A stretch of 64,000 nt of DNA from Variovorax paradoxus (GCF_018614875.1 NZ_JAGGNW010000012.1:279842-343841), one strand, 5' to 3'; counted from the stretch's first letter, positions 17,113 to 27,091 are shown. The notes: generated from the letters alone by a model not told the origin. A program made the numbers and translations.

Positions 17113-17994
17113 TCACCCCAGCGCGAGCGCCACCACCCCGGCGGCGATGAAGGTGGCGCCCAGCAGCCGCAGCAAGCGGTCGCCCTCGCGCAGCAGGTGG
17201 CCGCCGATCAGCGCGGCGAACAGCATCGAGACCTCGCGCGCCGGCGCGACGTGGGAGATGGGCGCCTGCTGCACCGCATAGAGCACGAGCACGTAGGAGA
17301 CCGGGCTGATCGCCGCCACCAGCAGTGCGTACTTCCACTGCGCGCGCCACATGCGCGCGGTGGCGGCGCGGTCGTGCAGCGCCGCGGGCAGCAGCAGGCC
17401 CACGCGCACGAAGTTGCTGAAGTAGTCGAGCAGGATCGGCGACATCGCCAGGAACTTCACCGCATAGCCGTCGGCCACCGTGTAGGCCGCGATGAAGGCC
17501 CCGGTCAGCACACCGTAGCGGATGCCTTTGTGCACCCGTGCGCGCTGGGCGGGGTCATGCTTCTTGCGCCAGAGGCCCGGACCGCCCGCCACCAGGAACA
17601 CGCCGAGCACCACACCCGCGATGCCCGCAACGCCGATCAGGCTGATGCGCTCGCCCAGGAACAGGATCGCGACCAGCGACGACAGCAGCGGCCCCGAGCC
17701 GCGCGCCAGCGGATAGACCACGGTGAGATCGGATTTGCGATAGCCGCGCAGCAGGATGACGTAGTAGAAGACGTGCAGCACGCCGCTCAGCGCGATGAAG
17801 CCCCACTCCCGCAAGCCCCAGCCCGGCACCACGCGCCAGCCCAGCGCGATACCCACAGGCGCCCACACGACCGCCATGAACACGCCGCTCTGGAACGCGA
17901 AGCGCGCATCGCCATTCGCCTTCTTGGCGGCGATGTTCCAGCTGGCGTGAATGATCCCGGCGAGCAGGATCAGCGCGAAGGCGGAGAGCGGCAC
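17113..17994 (-). CDS. EamA/DMT-family transporter
   Basis: The 293-residue protein has about ten hydrophobic helices and the two internally similar halves of the drug/metabolite transporter superfamily (first helix FALILLAGIIHASWN, and PISHVAPAREVSMLFAALIGG near the end of the second repeat). Substrates of this family range from amino acids to purines and cannot be inferred. It lies six bases downstream of the BLUF gene and two upstream of the DUF429 gene. Confidence 0.88.
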   Translation of the reverse strand: MPLSAFALILLAGIIHASWNIAAKKANGDARFAFQSGVFMAVVWAPVGIALGWRVVPGWGLREWGFIALSGVLHVFYYVILLRGYRKSDLTVVYPLARGSGPLLSSLVAILFLGERISLIGVAGIAGVVLGVFLVAGGPGLWRKKHDPAQRARVHKGIRYGVLTGAFIAAYTVADGYAVKFLAMSPILLDYFSNFVRVGLLLPAALHDRAATARMWRAQWKYALLVAAISPVSYVLVLYAVQQAPISHVAPAREVSMLFAALIGGHLLREGDRLLRLLGATFIAAGVVALALG

Positions 17995-18000
17995 TCCGCG

Positions 18001-18423
18001 CTAATGACGGCCCACGATGGCGGCGGTGGCCATCAATTCTTCGAGCAGCGCCAGCGAGACCTTGCCCGACACCGCATAGGGGTTGAGCTCGGGCTTTTCC
18101 GAATACTTGAGCAGGGTCGAGGCATTGAGCTTGGAGAGGTTGACCTGCCCCATGGTCCAGCCGCCGAAGCGGCGCTCGGAGATTTCTTCGTAGTGCAGCA
18201 GCACCACGTCCTTGTGGCGCGCATCGCGCTGGATGTGGCCGTACAGCTCGCTGATGGCCGTGCGCCCACCCTCGATGGCCTGCAGGAAGGTGCCCGCGCC
18301 GTAGCAAAGAATGCCGGTGATGCCGCAGGCCGTGTTGTGCATGCGCGATTGCGCGAGGATGGCTTCGACGGCCTCCGGGCTCGTATCGGCGGCGCGGCTC
18401 GCGTAAAGAAGGCGGACCAGCAT
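18001..18423 (-). CDS. short BLUF-domain blue-light sensor
   Basis: The 140-residue protein is a BLUF flavin photoreceptor. The flavin-contacting residues are all in place: Tyr7 (RLLYASR), Asn30, Gln48 (FLQAIEG), Trp89 and Met91 (GGWTMG). Their spacing nearly equals that of AppA (Tyr21, Asn45, Gln63, Trp104, Met106). About 45 residues follow the core and should form the capping helices; there is no EAL, GGDEF or other output domain, so it would signal through a protein partner. It starts two bases after folE and is followed by EamA at six bases, so it is part of that transcript. Confidence 0.93.
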   Translation of the reverse strand: MLVRLLYASRAADTSPEAVEAILAQSRMHNTACGITGILCYGAGTFLQAIEGGRTAISELYGHIQRDARHKDVVLLHYEEISERRFGGWTMGQVNLSKLNASTLLKYSEKPELNPYAVSGKVSLALLEELMATAAIVGRH

Positions 18424-18425
18424 GT

Positions 18426-19157
18426 TCAGCTCCTTCGTGGCAGCAGGGAAAGGAATTCGCGGCGCAGGCTCGGGTCTTTGAGGAACACGCCGCGCATGAC
18501 GGAGTTGATCATCTTGCTGTCCATTTCCTTCACGCCGCGCCAGGCCATGCAGAAATGCTCGGCTTCCATCACGAGCGCAAGGCCGTCGGGCTGGGTCTTT
18601 TCCTGGATCAGGTCGGCCAGTTGCACCACCGCCTCTTCCTGGATCTGCGGCCGGCCCATCACCCATTCGGCAAGGCGTGCGTACTTCGACAGGCCGATGA
18701 CGTTGGTGTGCTCGTTGGGCATGATGCCGATCCACAGCTTGCCGATGATCGGGCAGAAGTGGTGCGAGCAGGCGCTGCGCACGGTGATCGGTCCGACGAT
18801 CATCAGCTCGTTCAGGTGCTCGGCGTTCGGAAACTCGGTGAGCGAGGGCGGTGCCACGTAGCGGCCCTTGAACACTTCGTTCAGGTACATCTTGGCCACG
18901 CGGCGCGCGGTGTTGCCGGTGTTGTGATCGTTCTCGAGGTCGATCACCAGGCTTTCGAGCACGCCCTTCATCTTGACCTCGACTTCGTCGAGCAAGGACT
19001 CGAGCTCGCCGGGCTCGATGAACTCGGCGATGTTGTCGTTGGCATTGAAGCGCTTGCGCGCGGCGGTCAGGCGCTCGCGGATCTTCACCGAGACGGGGGT
19101 GCCCTCGTCGTCGTTGTTTCCCTCAGGGCGCGGTTCCACGTCGGTTTTCCTCAGCAT
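18426..19157 (-). CDS. folE: GTP cyclohydrolase I
   Basis: FolE converts GTP to 7,8-dihydroneopterin triphosphate, entering folate and also queuosine synthesis. The zinc ligands and active site lie in SACSHHFCPIIGK and in EAEHFCMAWRGVKE; NTARRVAKMYLNEVF and VIGLSKYARLAEW are further hallmarks. The protein is 243 residues with a polar 25-residue N-terminal extension. It leads the BLUF-EamA-DUF429 run. nudB, which dephosphorylates the same product, is 0.8 kb upstream, and queD, which uses it, is at the left end of the window. Confidence 0.96.
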   Translation of the reverse strand: MLRKTDVEPRPEGNNDDEGTPVSVKIRERLTAARKRFNANDNIAEFIEPGELESLLDEVEVKMKGVLESLVIDLENDHNTGNTARRVAKMYLNEVFKGRYVAPPSLTEFPNAEHLNELMIVGPITVRSACSHHFCPIIGKLWIGIMPNEHTNVIGLSKYARLAEWVMGRPQIQEEAVVQLADLIQEKTQPDGLALVMEAEHFCMAWRGVKEMDSKMINSVMRGVFLKDPSLRREFLSLLPRRS

Positions 19158-19223
19158 CCGCGCATGGTATCAGCGAACGCATTTCGGCAGCGCCCGGCGG
19201 GAACACCGCGCAAGCACAGCTCA

Positions 19224-19976
19224 TCATGCCAGCGCGAAATCGGCCACCAGCGGCAGGTGATCGGACATCCGCGTCCAGATGGGCCCGCGCGGCACCGAAC
19301 AGGCCACCGGTTCGAGCTGGCGCCCGTAGACGAAATCGAGCTGCGCCACCGGCAGGCGCGAGGGGTAGGTGAGGGTTCGCGGCCCGCGCAGGTCGCTGGT
19401 GTCGCGCAGGCCCATCGCGTTCATGGCGTGGCGCATGCGTGCGCCCCAGTCGTTGAAGTCGCCCGCGACAACCACCGCCTCGCCGGCCGGCACCTCGCGG
19501 TCGATGAACTCGCGCAGCCGGGCCACCTGCCGCACGCGGCTGCCCTTGATGAGCCCCAGGTGCACCACGATGGCATGCACCGGGCGGCCCTCCACTTCGA
19601 TGAGGACATGCAGCAGTCCGCGCTGCTCGAAGCGGTGGTCGGAAATGTCCTGGTGGCCGGTGCGGATCACCGGCCAGCGGGTCAGGAGCGCGTTGCCGTG
19701 CTCGCCGTGGCGCGTGACGGCATTGGTTTCGTAGACGGCGGTGTAGCCCTCGGGGGCGAGGAAATCGGCCTGGGGAAGCTCGGGCCAGCGCGCAAAGCGC
19801 GCCTCGGCCTGCCGGTTCATCTTGCGCACTTCCTGCAGGCAGACGATGTCGGCGTCGAGCTGCTCGATGGCATGCCCCAGGTTGTGGATCTCGAGGCGCC
19901 GGGCCAGCCCGAGGCCCTGCACACCCTTGTGGATGTTGTAGGTGGCCACCCGAAGGTTGTATGCCGGCAGGTTCAT
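19224..19976 (-). CDS. endonuclease/exonuclease/phosphatase family protein
   Basis: The 250-residue protein has the EEP fold signatures: VATYNIHKG, LQEVRK with the metal-binding Glu, VVHLGL, AGDFNDW with the catalytic Asp/Asn pair, and SDHLPLV at the C-terminus. There is no signal peptide. Members cleave DNA, RNA or phosphoesters, and the substrate here is unknown. The start at 19976 overlaps the end of nudB by four bases; an upstream ATG at 20105 would lie inside nudB and is unlikely. Confidence 0.88.
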   Translation of the reverse strand: MNLPAYNLRVATYNIHKGVQGLGLARRLEIHNLGHAIEQLDADIVCLQEVRKMNRQAEARFARWPELPQADFLAPEGYTAVYETNAVTRHGEHGNALLTRWPVIRTGHQDISDHRFEQRGLLHVLIEVEGRPVHAIVVHLGLIKGSRVRQVARLREFIDREVPAGEAVVVAGDFNDWGARMRHAMNAMGLRDTSDLRGPRTLTYPSRLPVAQLDFVYGRQLEPVACSVPRGPIWTRMSDHLPLVADFALA

Positions 19977-20446
19977 CGCGCGAATTCTGGCAGCAACAGA
20001 ATGGCTTCGGCGTTCGATGGGGAAAAACAGGCATCGGCGGCCTCGCGGTACGGCAGCCATTTCCAGTGGGTGTGCTCGCGCGCATGAAGCACCGGCGTCA
20101 GGCACTCGGGCACGCAGAGGCCGAACAGGTGCTCGGTGTTGTGCGTCACGCCGGGTGCATAGCGCGAGCGCCAGCGCGGATAGATCTCGTAGACGTTGCG
20201 CAGCTGCCAGTCGACCAGTTGCGATGCCAGCGGGCTGCCCTCACCGCAGAAGATGCCGGTTTCCTCGGCCACCTCGCGCGCGGCCGTGAGCGCGAGCGGC
20301 TCGTCGACCACGTCCTTGCTGCCGGTGACCGACTGCCAGAAGTCTTCGGCATCGGCACGCCGGATCAGCAGCACTTCGAGCGCCGGCGTGTGGATGACGA
20401 CCAGCACCGACTCCGGAATCTTCCAGGGCCGGGGGCTGGTCGTCAT
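19973..20446 (-). CDS. nudB: dihydroneopterin triphosphate diphosphatase (Nudix)
   Basis: The 157-residue Nudix hydrolase is read as NudB, which removes pyrophosphate from dihydroneopterin triphosphate in folate synthesis. The N-terminal PESVLVVIHT, LIRRAD, FWQSVTGS and the Nudix box ending AAREVAEETGI are visible. The box has six rather than five residues between its first Gly and the Glu (GSKDVVDE), a small deviation from GX5EX7REUXEEXGU. aspS ends seven bases upstream; aspS-nudB linkage is common in betaproteobacteria and folE is close by. Confidence 0.88.
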   Translation of the reverse strand: MTTSPRPWKIPESVLVVIHTPALEVLLIRRADAEDFWQSVTGSKDVVDEPLALTAAREVAEETGIFCGEGSPLASQLVDWQLRNVYEIYPRWRSRYAPGVTHNTEHLFGLCVPECLTPVLHAREHTHWKWLPYREAADACFSPSNAEAILLLPEFAR

Positions 20447-20453
20447 GGGCGCC

Positions 20454-22259
20454 TCAGGCAGTTTGCGGCGTATTGCGCAGCTTGATGTGCAGCTCGCGCA
20501 GCTGCTTCTCGTCGACCGGGCTCGGCGCCTGCGTGAGCAGGTCTTGCGCGCGCTGGGTCTTGGGGAAGGCGATCACGTCGCGGATCGACTCGGCGCCGGT
20601 CATCAGCATGACCAGGCGGTCCAGGCCAATGGCGATGCCGCCGTGCGGCGGAGCGCCGTACTGCAGCGCGTCGAGCAGGAAGCCGAACTTGAGCTGGGCA
20701 TCCTCGGCGCTGATCTTGAGCGCGCGGAACACCTTGCTCTGCACTTCCTCGCGGTGGATACGCACCGAGCCGCCGCCCATCTCGATGCCGTTGAGCACCA
20801 TGTCGTAGGCCTTGGCAACGCACTTCTCGGGCGCGGTGTCCATGAGGTCTTCATGGCCGTCCTTGGGTGCCGTGAACGGATGGTGCACGGCCGACCAGCG
20901 CTGGCCTTCCTCGTCGAACTCGAACATCGGAAAGTCGACCACCCACAGCGGCGCCCAGCGGTCGTCGAACAGGCCCGCCTTCTTGCCGAAGGCGCTGTGG
21001 CCGATCTTCACGCGCAGCGCGCCGATGGCGTCGTTGACGACCTTTTCCTTGTCGGCGCCGAAAAACAGGATGTCGCCGTTGCGCGCGCCCGTGCGGGCGA
21101 TGATCTCGGCCAGCGAGCCGTCGTCGAGGTTCTTGACGATCGGGCTCTGCAGGCCTTCGCGGCCGGCCGCGGCGTCGTTGACCTTGATGTAGGCCAGGCC
21201 CTTGGCGCCGTAGATCTTGACGAACTCTTGATAGGCGTCGATCTCGCCGCGCGACAGCCCGCCCTCGGCGCCGCCGCCCGGCACGCGCAGTGCGACCACA
21301 CGGCCGCCCTTCATGGTGGCGGCGTTCGAGAACACCTTGAACTCGACGCGCTTCATGAGCTCGGTGAGCTCGGTGAATTCGAGCTTCACGCGCAGGTCGG
21401 GCTTGTCCGAGCCGTACTTGAACATCGCGTCGCCGTACGTCATGGTCGGGAACACCGGCAGGTCGATGCCCGCGGCATTGCGGAACACGTTGCGGATCAT
21501 GCCTTCGAACATCTCGCGGATTTCTTCTTCGGCGAGGAACGAGGTCTCGATGTCGATCTGCGTGAATTCGGGCTGGCGGTCGGCGCGCAGGTCTTCGTCG
21601 CGGAAGCACTTCACGATCTGGTAGTAGCGGTCGTAGCCGGCCACCATCAAGAGCTGCTTGAAGAGCTGGGGCGACTGCGGCAGCGCGAAGAAGCTGCCGT
21701 CGTGCACGCGGCTGGGCACGAGGTAGTCGCGCGCGCCTTCGGGCGTGGACTTGCCGAGCATCGGGGTTTCGATATCGATGAAGCCGTTGGCGTCGAGGAA
21801 CTTGCGCGTTTCCATCGTCACCTTGTAGCGCAGCATCATGTTGCGCTGCATGGCGGGGCGGCGCAGGTCGAGCACGCGGTGCGTGAGGCGCGTGGTTTCG
21901 GACAGGTTGTCGTCGTCCAGCAGGAACGGCGGCGTGACCGAGGGGTTCAGCACCTTGAGTTCATGGCACAGCACTTCGATCTTGCCGCTCTTGAGCTGTT
22001 CGTTCACGGTGCCTTCGGGGCGCGCGCGCACCAGACCGGTGATCTGCACGCAGAACTCGTTGCGCAGGCCTTCGGCGACGGCAAAGGTGGCGGCGCGATC
22101 GGGGTCGCACACCACCTGCACGTAGCCTTCGCGGTCGCGCACGTCGATGAAGATCACGCCGCCATGGTCGCGGCGGCGGTTGACCCAGCCGCACAGGGTG
22201 ACGGTCTGGCCCATCAGGGCTTCGGTCACAAGACCGCAATAGTGAGTACGCATGGCCAT
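20454..22259 (-). CDS. aspS: aspartyl-tRNA synthetase
   Basis: The 601-residue class II synthetase charges tRNA-Asp (and, in many bacteria, tRNA-Asn as well). It has an N-terminal OB-fold ([22 protein letters not shown]), motif 2 around [22 protein letters not shown], the bacterial GAD insertion and motif 3 in [12 protein letters not shown]. An ATG two codons in (22253, MRTHYCG) is an equally possible start. It heads a transcript reading into nudB and the EEP gene; DUF502 ends 33 bases upstream of it. Confidence 0.96.
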   Translation of the reverse strand: MAMRTHYCGLVTEALMGQTVTLCGWVNRRRDHGGVIFIDVRDREGYVQVVCDPDRAATFAVAEGLRNEFCVQITGLVRARPEGTVNEQLKSGKIEVLCHELKVLNPSVTPPFLLDDDNLSETTRLTHRVLDLRRPAMQRNMMLRYKVTMETRKFLDANGFIDIETPMLGKSTPEGARDYLVPSRVHDGSFFALPQSPQLFKQLLMVAGYDRYYQIVKCFRDEDLRADRQPEFTQIDIETSFLAEEEIREMFEGMIRNVFRNAAGIDLPVFPTMTYGDAMFKYGSDKPDLRVKLEFTELTELMKRVEFKVFSNAATMKGGRVVALRVPGGGAEGGLSRGEIDAYQEFVKIYGAKGLAYIKVNDAAAGREGLQSPIVKNLDDGSLAEIIARTGARNGDILFFGADKEKVVNDAIGALRVKIGHSAFGKKAGLFDDRWAPLWVVDFPMFEFDEEGQRWSAVHHPFTAPKDGHEDLMDTAPEKCVAKAYDMVLNGIEMGGGSVRIHREEVQSKVFRALKISAEDAQLKFGFLLDALQYGAPPHGGIAIGLDRLVMLMTGAESIRDVIAFPKTQRAQDLLTQAPSPVDEKQLRELHIKLRNTPQTA

Positions 22260-22292
22260 ATCTTGAATTCCGGCGCCGCGAAGGCGCGTTTT

Positions 22293-22913
22293 TTACTTGT
22301 TCGCGATGGAAGAAGGGCCGCCGGGAACGACCACCCCCATCGAGACGATGTACTTGAGCGCTTCGTCCACGCTCATCTTGAGTTCGATGCAGTCGCTGCG
22401 CTTGAGCATCACGAAATAGCCGCCCGTGGGGTTGGGCGTGGTCGGCACGTAGACGCCGAGGTAGTCGCCGCCGCCCAGGTGCTCGACCACGTCGCTGCCG
22501 GGCGTGCCGGTCACGAAGGCGATGGTCCAGACCCCCTCGCGCGGCCACTGCACCAGCACGGCCGTCCGGAAGGCGTTGCCGTTCTCGGAGAACAGCGTGT
22601 CGGACACCTGCTTGACGCTGGAGTAGATCGAGCGCACGACCGGAATGCGCCGCACCACGGCGTCGCCCCATCCGAGCAGGCGCTTGCCCACGAAATTGCT
22701 CGCAATGGCGCCCACGCCCAACAGGATGGCCAGCGTGAACAGCACGCCGAGCCCGCGCACGTTGTTGGCGTACAGCCATTTCTGCCAGACCGACGGCAGC
22801 ACCCAGAGCGTCTGGTCCAGCGTGTCGATGATCCACTTCAGCACCGCCAGGGTGATGAACAGCGGAACGATCACCAGCAAGCCGGAGAACAGCCATTTGC
22901 GCAGGGCGAGCAT
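22293..22913 (-). CDS. DUF502 family membrane protein
   Basis: The 206-residue protein has two N-terminal membrane helices (about 9-30 and 55-75), the FVGKRLLGWGDAVVRRIPVVRSIYSSVKQ segment and the late GGDYLGVYVPTTPNPTGGYFVML signature of the DUF502 family. The function is not established. It lies between the FmdB-type gene (11 bases upstream) and aspS (33 bases downstream) on the same strand, a common order in betaproteobacteria. Confidence 0.9.
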   Translation of the reverse strand: MLALRKWLFSGLLVIVPLFITLAVLKWIIDTLDQTLWVLPSVWQKWLYANNVRGLGVLFTLAILLGVGAIASNFVGKRLLGWGDAVVRRIPVVRSIYSSVKQVSDTLFSENGNAFRTAVLVQWPREGVWTIAFVTGTPGSDVVEHLGGGDYLGVYVPTTPNPTGGYFVMLKRSDCIELKMSVDEALKYIVSMGVVVPGGPSSIANK

Positions 22914-22924
22914 GGGATCGGCTC

Positions 22925-23272
22925 TCAGTCGCTCTTGACGGCGGCTGCTGCTGGCGCCGGGGCCGGGCTGGAGACAGGGATGGGCGCAGGCGCCGGGCTG
23001 GAAGCTTCCGCGGCCTTGGCGGGCGCGGCATCGGTGTCGCCGTTCTTGGCCGCGGCGGCCGCGGATGCAGGCTCGGCCTTCTTGCCGCTGCCTTCGCGGA
23101 AATCGGTCACGTACCAGCCGGAACCCTTGAGCTGGAAACCGGCTGCGGTGACCTGCTTCTCGAACGCGCTCGCGCCGCACACCGGACACACCGTGAGCGG
23201 CGCATCGGACATTTTTTGCAGGGCGTCCTTGGCAAAGCCGCAGGCGCTGCACTTGTAGGCGTAAATGGGCAT
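22925..23272 (-). CDS. FmdB-type zinc-ribbon protein
   Basis: The 115-residue protein starts with MPIYAYKCSACG and has a second CPVC pair about 20 residues on, giving the four-Cys zinc ribbon of the FmdB/CxxC_CXXC_SSSS family. The C-terminal half, rich in Ala, Pro and Lys, is low complexity. The family is linked to regulation in some methylotrophs, but most members have no known role. It heads the FmdB-DUF502-aspS run. Confidence 0.9.
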   Translation of the reverse strand: MPIYAYKCSACGFAKDALQKMSDAPLTVCPVCGASAFEKQVTAAGFQLKGSGWYVTDFREGSGKKAEPASAAAAAKNGDTDAAPAKAAEASSPAPAPIPVSSPAPAPAAAAVKSD

Positions 23273-23413
23273 GGAATTGAGTGAAAAAGCGGCGCAAAAA
23301 CGAAGCAGAGGCCGCTCGCAAAGCCTTCGATTATAAGGGCGCCCCGCGTGCCTGAACCCGCATGGCCGGGCCAGTGCACCCGCGGAACCGGCTTTGCCGG
23401 GCCGCCGGGTGCG

Positions 23414-23454
23414 CCCCCCAGTGGGGGGAGGCGCCGAAGGCGCTTCGGGGGGCG
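23414..23454. repeat. GC-rich intergenic hairpin element
   Basis: Two adjacent dyads, C6-AGT-G6 (23414-23428) and GCGCC-GAA-GGCGC (23431-23443), are followed by CTTCGGGGGGCG, just beyond the stop of the symporter gene. It looks like the short palindromic repeats found between genes in Comamonadaceae and could serve as a transcription stop, although it lacks a T-tract. Confidence 0.45.
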
Positions 23455-23457
23455 TTC

Positions 23458-24897
23458 CTAGGCCGCCAGCAGGCGGTGCGGCGTACGGGTATTGGCCACC
23501 CACTGAGGCGCCAGCGATCCGGCCACCATGCCCACAAAGGAGGCGAGCACGCCAGCCAGCTGGGCCGGAAATGCGCTGCCCCAGGGCATCGACAGGAACA
23601 GCAGCCAGATGCCGACGCCGAACAGAATGGAGGCGACCGCCCCCTGCGTGGTGGCGCGGCGCCAGTAAAGCCCGCACACCAGCGGCACGAAGGCGCCGAC
23701 CAGCGGCACCTGGTAGGCGCCCGACACCAGTTCGTAGATGGGGGTGCCCTGCATGCGGATGGCATAGGCCAGCACGGCCGCGCTGAAAACCAGCACCGTG
23801 ATGCGCATGGTCATGAGGTTCTGGCGGTCGGTGCCGGCCGGGCGGAACTGGCGCCAGATGTTCTCGGTGAAGGTGACGCTCGGCGCCAGCAGCGTGGCCG
23901 AAGCGGTCGACTTGATGGCCGACAGCAGCGCGCCGAAGAACAGCACCTGCATCACAAAGGGCATCTTCTCGAGCACCAGCGTCGGCAGCACCTTCTGCGG
24001 ATCTTCCTTCAGCAGCGCAGCGGTCTGCTCCGGCATGATCAGCAGCGCGCTGGCCACCAGGAACATCGGCACGAAGGCGAACAGGATGTACGCCACCCCG
24101 CCGATCACCGGGCCGCGGGTGGCGGCCTTGACGCTGTTGGCCGACATGACGCGCTGGAAAACGTCCTGCTGCGGAATGGAGCCCAGCATCATCGTGATGG
24201 CCGCGGCAAAGAAGAACACCATGTCGTGCCAGTTGGGCTCGGGCCAGAACTTGAAGAGGTCCTTGCTGACCGCGAAGGCCACCACCTTGTCGGCGCCGCC
24301 GGCCATGTTGCCGGCGAACATGGCGATTCCGGCCAACCCCGAGACGAGGATGATCATCTGGATGAAATCGGTCACGGCCACCGACCACATGCCGCCGAAC
24401 AGCGTGTAGGCCAGGATGGAGATCACCCCGATCACCATGCCCGCCGGAATGCTGATGGCACCGGCCGAGAGCACATTGAACACCAGCCCCAGCGCCGTGA
24501 CCTGCGCCGACACCCAGCCCAGGTAGCTCAGCATGATGATGAGCGAACAGGCCACCTCGACGCCGCGGCCGTAGCGCTCGCGGTAGTAGTCGCTGATGGT
24601 GAGCAGCGTCATGCGATAGAGCTTGCCCGCGAAGAACAGGCCGACCAGGATCAGGCAGGTGCCCGCGCCGAACGGGTCTTCGATCACCCCGTGCAGGCCG
24701 CCTTCGATGAACTTGGCCGGAATGCCGAGCACCGTTTCGGACCCGAACCAGGTCGCAAAGGTGGTCGTCACGATCATGTAAAGCGGCAGGTGCCGCCCCG
24801 CAATGGCGAAGTCGGTGGTGTTCTTCACCCGCTTGGCGGCGTAGAGGCCGATCGCGATGGTGACCAGCAGATAAACGACAACCAGCGTCAGCAGCAC
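23458..24897 (-). CDS. sodium:solute symporter family protein
   Basis: The 479-residue integral membrane protein has about 13 helices and the sodium/solute symporter signature (DFAIAGRHLPLYMIVTTTFATWFGSETVLG near helix 2, then ALLSAIKSTASATLLAPSVTFTENI). The Na+-binding Ser/Thr region in the latter segment is kept. The substrate is not evident; close relatives of this type include proline, pantothenate and uncharacterised carriers. It follows ubiB by 12 bases on the same strand. Confidence 0.9.
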   Translation of the reverse strand: MLLTLVVVYLLVTIAIGLYAAKRVKNTTDFAIAGRHLPLYMIVTTTFATWFGSETVLGIPAKFIEGGLHGVIEDPFGAGTCLILVGLFFAGKLYRMTLLTISDYYRERYGRGVEVACSLIIMLSYLGWVSAQVTALGLVFNVLSAGAISIPAGMVIGVISILAYTLFGGMWSVAVTDFIQMIILVSGLAGIAMFAGNMAGGADKVVAFAVSKDLFKFWPEPNWHDMVFFFAAAITMMLGSIPQQDVFQRVMSANSVKAATRGPVIGGVAYILFAFVPMFLVASALLIMPEQTAALLKEDPQKVLPTLVLEKMPFVMQVLFFGALLSAIKSTASATLLAPSVTFTENIWRQFRPAGTDRQNLMTMRITVLVFSAAVLAYAIRMQGTPIYELVSGAYQVPLVGAFVPLVCGLYWRRATTQGAVASILFGVGIWLLFLSMPWGSAFPAQLAGVLASFVGMVAGSLAPQWVANTRTPHRLLAA

Positions 24898-24909
24898 GGG
24901 GACACTCCT

Positions 24910-26475
24910 TCAGAACAATTTCACGCGCACCAGCACTTGCATGGCGAGCAACCCCAATACAAATCCCATGCCACCGTAGATGATGGTCTGCAGCAGCCGG
25001 TTGGTGCGCTTCTGCGCGGCCAGCAGTTCCAGCAGCTCGCGGCGGTGGTCGGCGGGCCGATTTTCAAGGAAATCGTGCAGCAGGCGCGGCAATTCGGGCA
25101 GCAATTTTGCATAGCGCGGCGCTTCGGCCTTGAGCTGCTGGAGCAGCTTCCTGGGCCCGATCTGGTCGACCATCCACTTCTCGAGGAAGGGCTTGGCGGT
25201 GTGCCAGAGGTCGAGCTCCGGATCGAGCTGGCGGCCCAGGCCCTCGATGTTGAGGAGGGTCTTCTGCAGCAGCACCAGCTGCGGCTGGATCTCGACATGG
25301 AAGCGGCGCGAGGTCTGGAACAGGCGCATCAGCACCATGCCGAGCGAGATCTCTTTCAGGGGCCGGTCGAAGTACGGCTCGCAGACGGTGCGGATCGCGC
25401 CCTCCAGCTCGTCGATGCGCGTGCCTTCGGGCACCCAGCCGCTCTCCAGGTGCAGCTCGGCCACGCGCTTGTAGTCGCGCCGGAAGAAGGCCACGAAGTT
25501 CTGCGCCAGGTATTCCTTGTCCGACTCGGTCAGCGTGCCGATGATCCCGAAGTCGAGCGAGATGTAGCGCCCGAAGGTGCCGGGCGCGAGGCTCACCTGG
25601 ATGTTGCCCGGGTGCATGTCGGCGTGGAAGAAGCCGTCGCGGAACACCTGGGTGAAGAAGATCGTGACGCCGTCGCGCGCCAGCTTGGGAATGTCGACGC
25701 CGGCCGCGCGCAGGCGGTCGAGCTGGGCAATGGGCACGCCGTTCATGCGCTCCATCACGATCACCTCGGGGTGGCAGAAGTCCCAGAACATCTCGGGGAT
25801 CAGCACCAGGTCGAGTTCGGCCATGTTGCGCCGCAGCTGGGCCGCGTTGGCGGCCTCGCGCACCAGGTCGAGCTCGTCGTGCAGGTACTTGTCGAACTCG
25901 CCGACCACCTCGCGCGGCTTCAGGCGCTTGCCGTCGGCCGAGAGGTTCTCGACCCAGCCGGCCATCATGGCCATGAGCGCCAGGTCTTTCTCGATCACGC
26001 CGCGCATGCTGGGGCGCAGCACCTTCACCGCGACCTCGCGCACCTCGCCTTCATCGGTTCGGATGGTTGCAAAGTGGACCTGCGCGATCGACGCGCTGGC
26101 AATCGGCGTCTCGTCGAACTGCACGAACACGTCCCCCACCGGACGGCGGAATGCGCGCTCGATGGTCGCGATGGCCACCGACGAGGGGAACGGCGGCACG
26201 CGGTCCTGCAGGAAGGCGAGCTCGTCGGCAATGTCGGGCGGCAGCAGGTCGCGCCGGGTCGACAGCACCTGGCCGAACTTGACGAAGATCGGGCCCAGGC
26301 GCTCGAGGGCCTCGCGCAGGCGCTGGCCGCGTGGCGCGTCGAGGTTGCGGCCAATGGAAACGACCCGTGCCACCACGCGCAGCCAGGGTTTCTGGAAGCT
26401 CGTGAGCACGAGCTCGTCCAGGCCGTAGCGCAGCGCGACCCAGACGATGACAAGCCCGCGATAGAAGCGCCTCAT
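24910..26475 (-). CDS. ubiB: UbiB atypical kinase/ATPase for ubiquinone biosynthesis
   Basis: The 521-residue protein is an ADCK/UbiB-type protein kinase-like ATPase needed for ubiquinone synthesis at the inner membrane. It has the N-terminal KxGQ motif ([14 protein letters not shown]), the Ala-rich ASIAQVH loop in place of a Gly-rich loop, [17 protein letters not shown] and SLDFGIIG, and C-terminal membrane helices from about residue 495. Its ATG overlaps the stop of ubiJ (ATGA), so the two are translationally coupled. Confidence 0.95.
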   Translation of the reverse strand: MRRFYRGLVIVWVALRYGLDELVLTSFQKPWLRVVARVVSIGRNLDAPRGQRLREALERLGPIFVKFGQVLSTRRDLLPPDIADELAFLQDRVPPFPSSVAIATIERAFRRPVGDVFVQFDETPIASASIAQVHFATIRTDEGEVREVAVKVLRPSMRGVIEKDLALMAMMAGWVENLSADGKRLKPREVVGEFDKYLHDELDLVREAANAAQLRRNMAELDLVLIPEMFWDFCHPEVIVMERMNGVPIAQLDRLRAAGVDIPKLARDGVTIFFTQVFRDGFFHADMHPGNIQVSLAPGTFGRYISLDFGIIGTLTESDKEYLAQNFVAFFRRDYKRVAELHLESGWVPEGTRIDELEGAIRTVCEPYFDRPLKEISLGMVLMRLFQTSRRFHVEIQPQLVLLQKTLLNIEGLGRQLDPELDLWHTAKPFLEKWMVDQIGPRKLLQQLKAEAPRYAKLLPELPRLLHDFLENRPADHRRELLELLAAQKRTNRLLQTIIYGGMGFVLGLLAMQVLVRVKLF

Positions 26476-27044
26476 TCGGCCGTGCTCGCCGAGCCAGCCG
26501 ACGGGCCGCCGGCCTGCTGGGGCCTGCGGCCGTCGACGAACTGGCGCAGTGCATCCACGGCCCGGCGCGCGCCATTGGCAATGGTGTGCGCCGGCACGTC
26601 GCCGATCAGGCGGGCGAGGTCGTCCTCGACATCCCAGCGCACATGGTCGACCAGCCAGTTGACCTCGGCTGCGAGCTGCACGTCGCCGATGATCTGCACC
26701 GAGGGCTTGCCGCCGCGCAGCGTGGCACGGGCCAGGTCGAAGGGGGATTCGTCCGTGACGGTGAGCGTGAGCTCGGGCACCGATCCGGCGGGCGCCAGGT
26801 CGAGCAGGCCGGCCGGCGTGGCCACCAGCTCCATGGTCACGAAGCGCCACTGGAAGCGCACCACCCGCCCCTGCTGCCTGAGCAGCCGCTGCTGGGCTTC
26901 GGGTTCCTGCTGCAGCACATGGTTCAGGAACAGCACCGCGCGATGCTGGATCTCGTGCACCGCCCAGGCGGGCGGCTGCAGACGCTCGCCGATGCGATTG
27001 AACAGGTCGTCGAGAAAAGAAAATGGGGACGATGGTGTGGCCAT
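26472..27044 (-). CDS. ubiJ: ubiquinone biosynthesis accessory factor UbiJ (SCP2 domain)
   Basis: The 190-residue protein has an SCP2-type lipid-binding fold in its N-terminal two thirds ([16 protein letters not shown], then [13 protein letters not shown] and [19 protein letters not shown]) and a helical C-terminus. UbiJ binds ubiquinone intermediates in the soluble Ubi complex together with UbiK. Position between ubiE and ubiB matches the E. coli ubiE-ubiJ-ubiB order, with a Tim44-like gene inserted here. The start at 27044 gives [13 protein letters not shown]. Confidence 0.9.
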   Translation of the reverse strand: MATPSSPFSFLDDLFNRIGERLQPPAWAVHEIQHRAVLFLNHVLQQEPEAQQRLLRQQGRVVRFQWRFVTMELVATPAGLLDLAPAGSVPELTLTVTDESPFDLARATLRGGKPSVQIIGDVQLAAEVNWLVDHVRWDVEDDLARLIGDVPAHTIANGARRAVDALRQFVDGRRPQQAGGPSAGSASTAE

Positions 27045-27091
27045 GTCCCCATTATCGGTTCTGCAGGCGGCCTCGCGGCCGCCGGAAGCGG

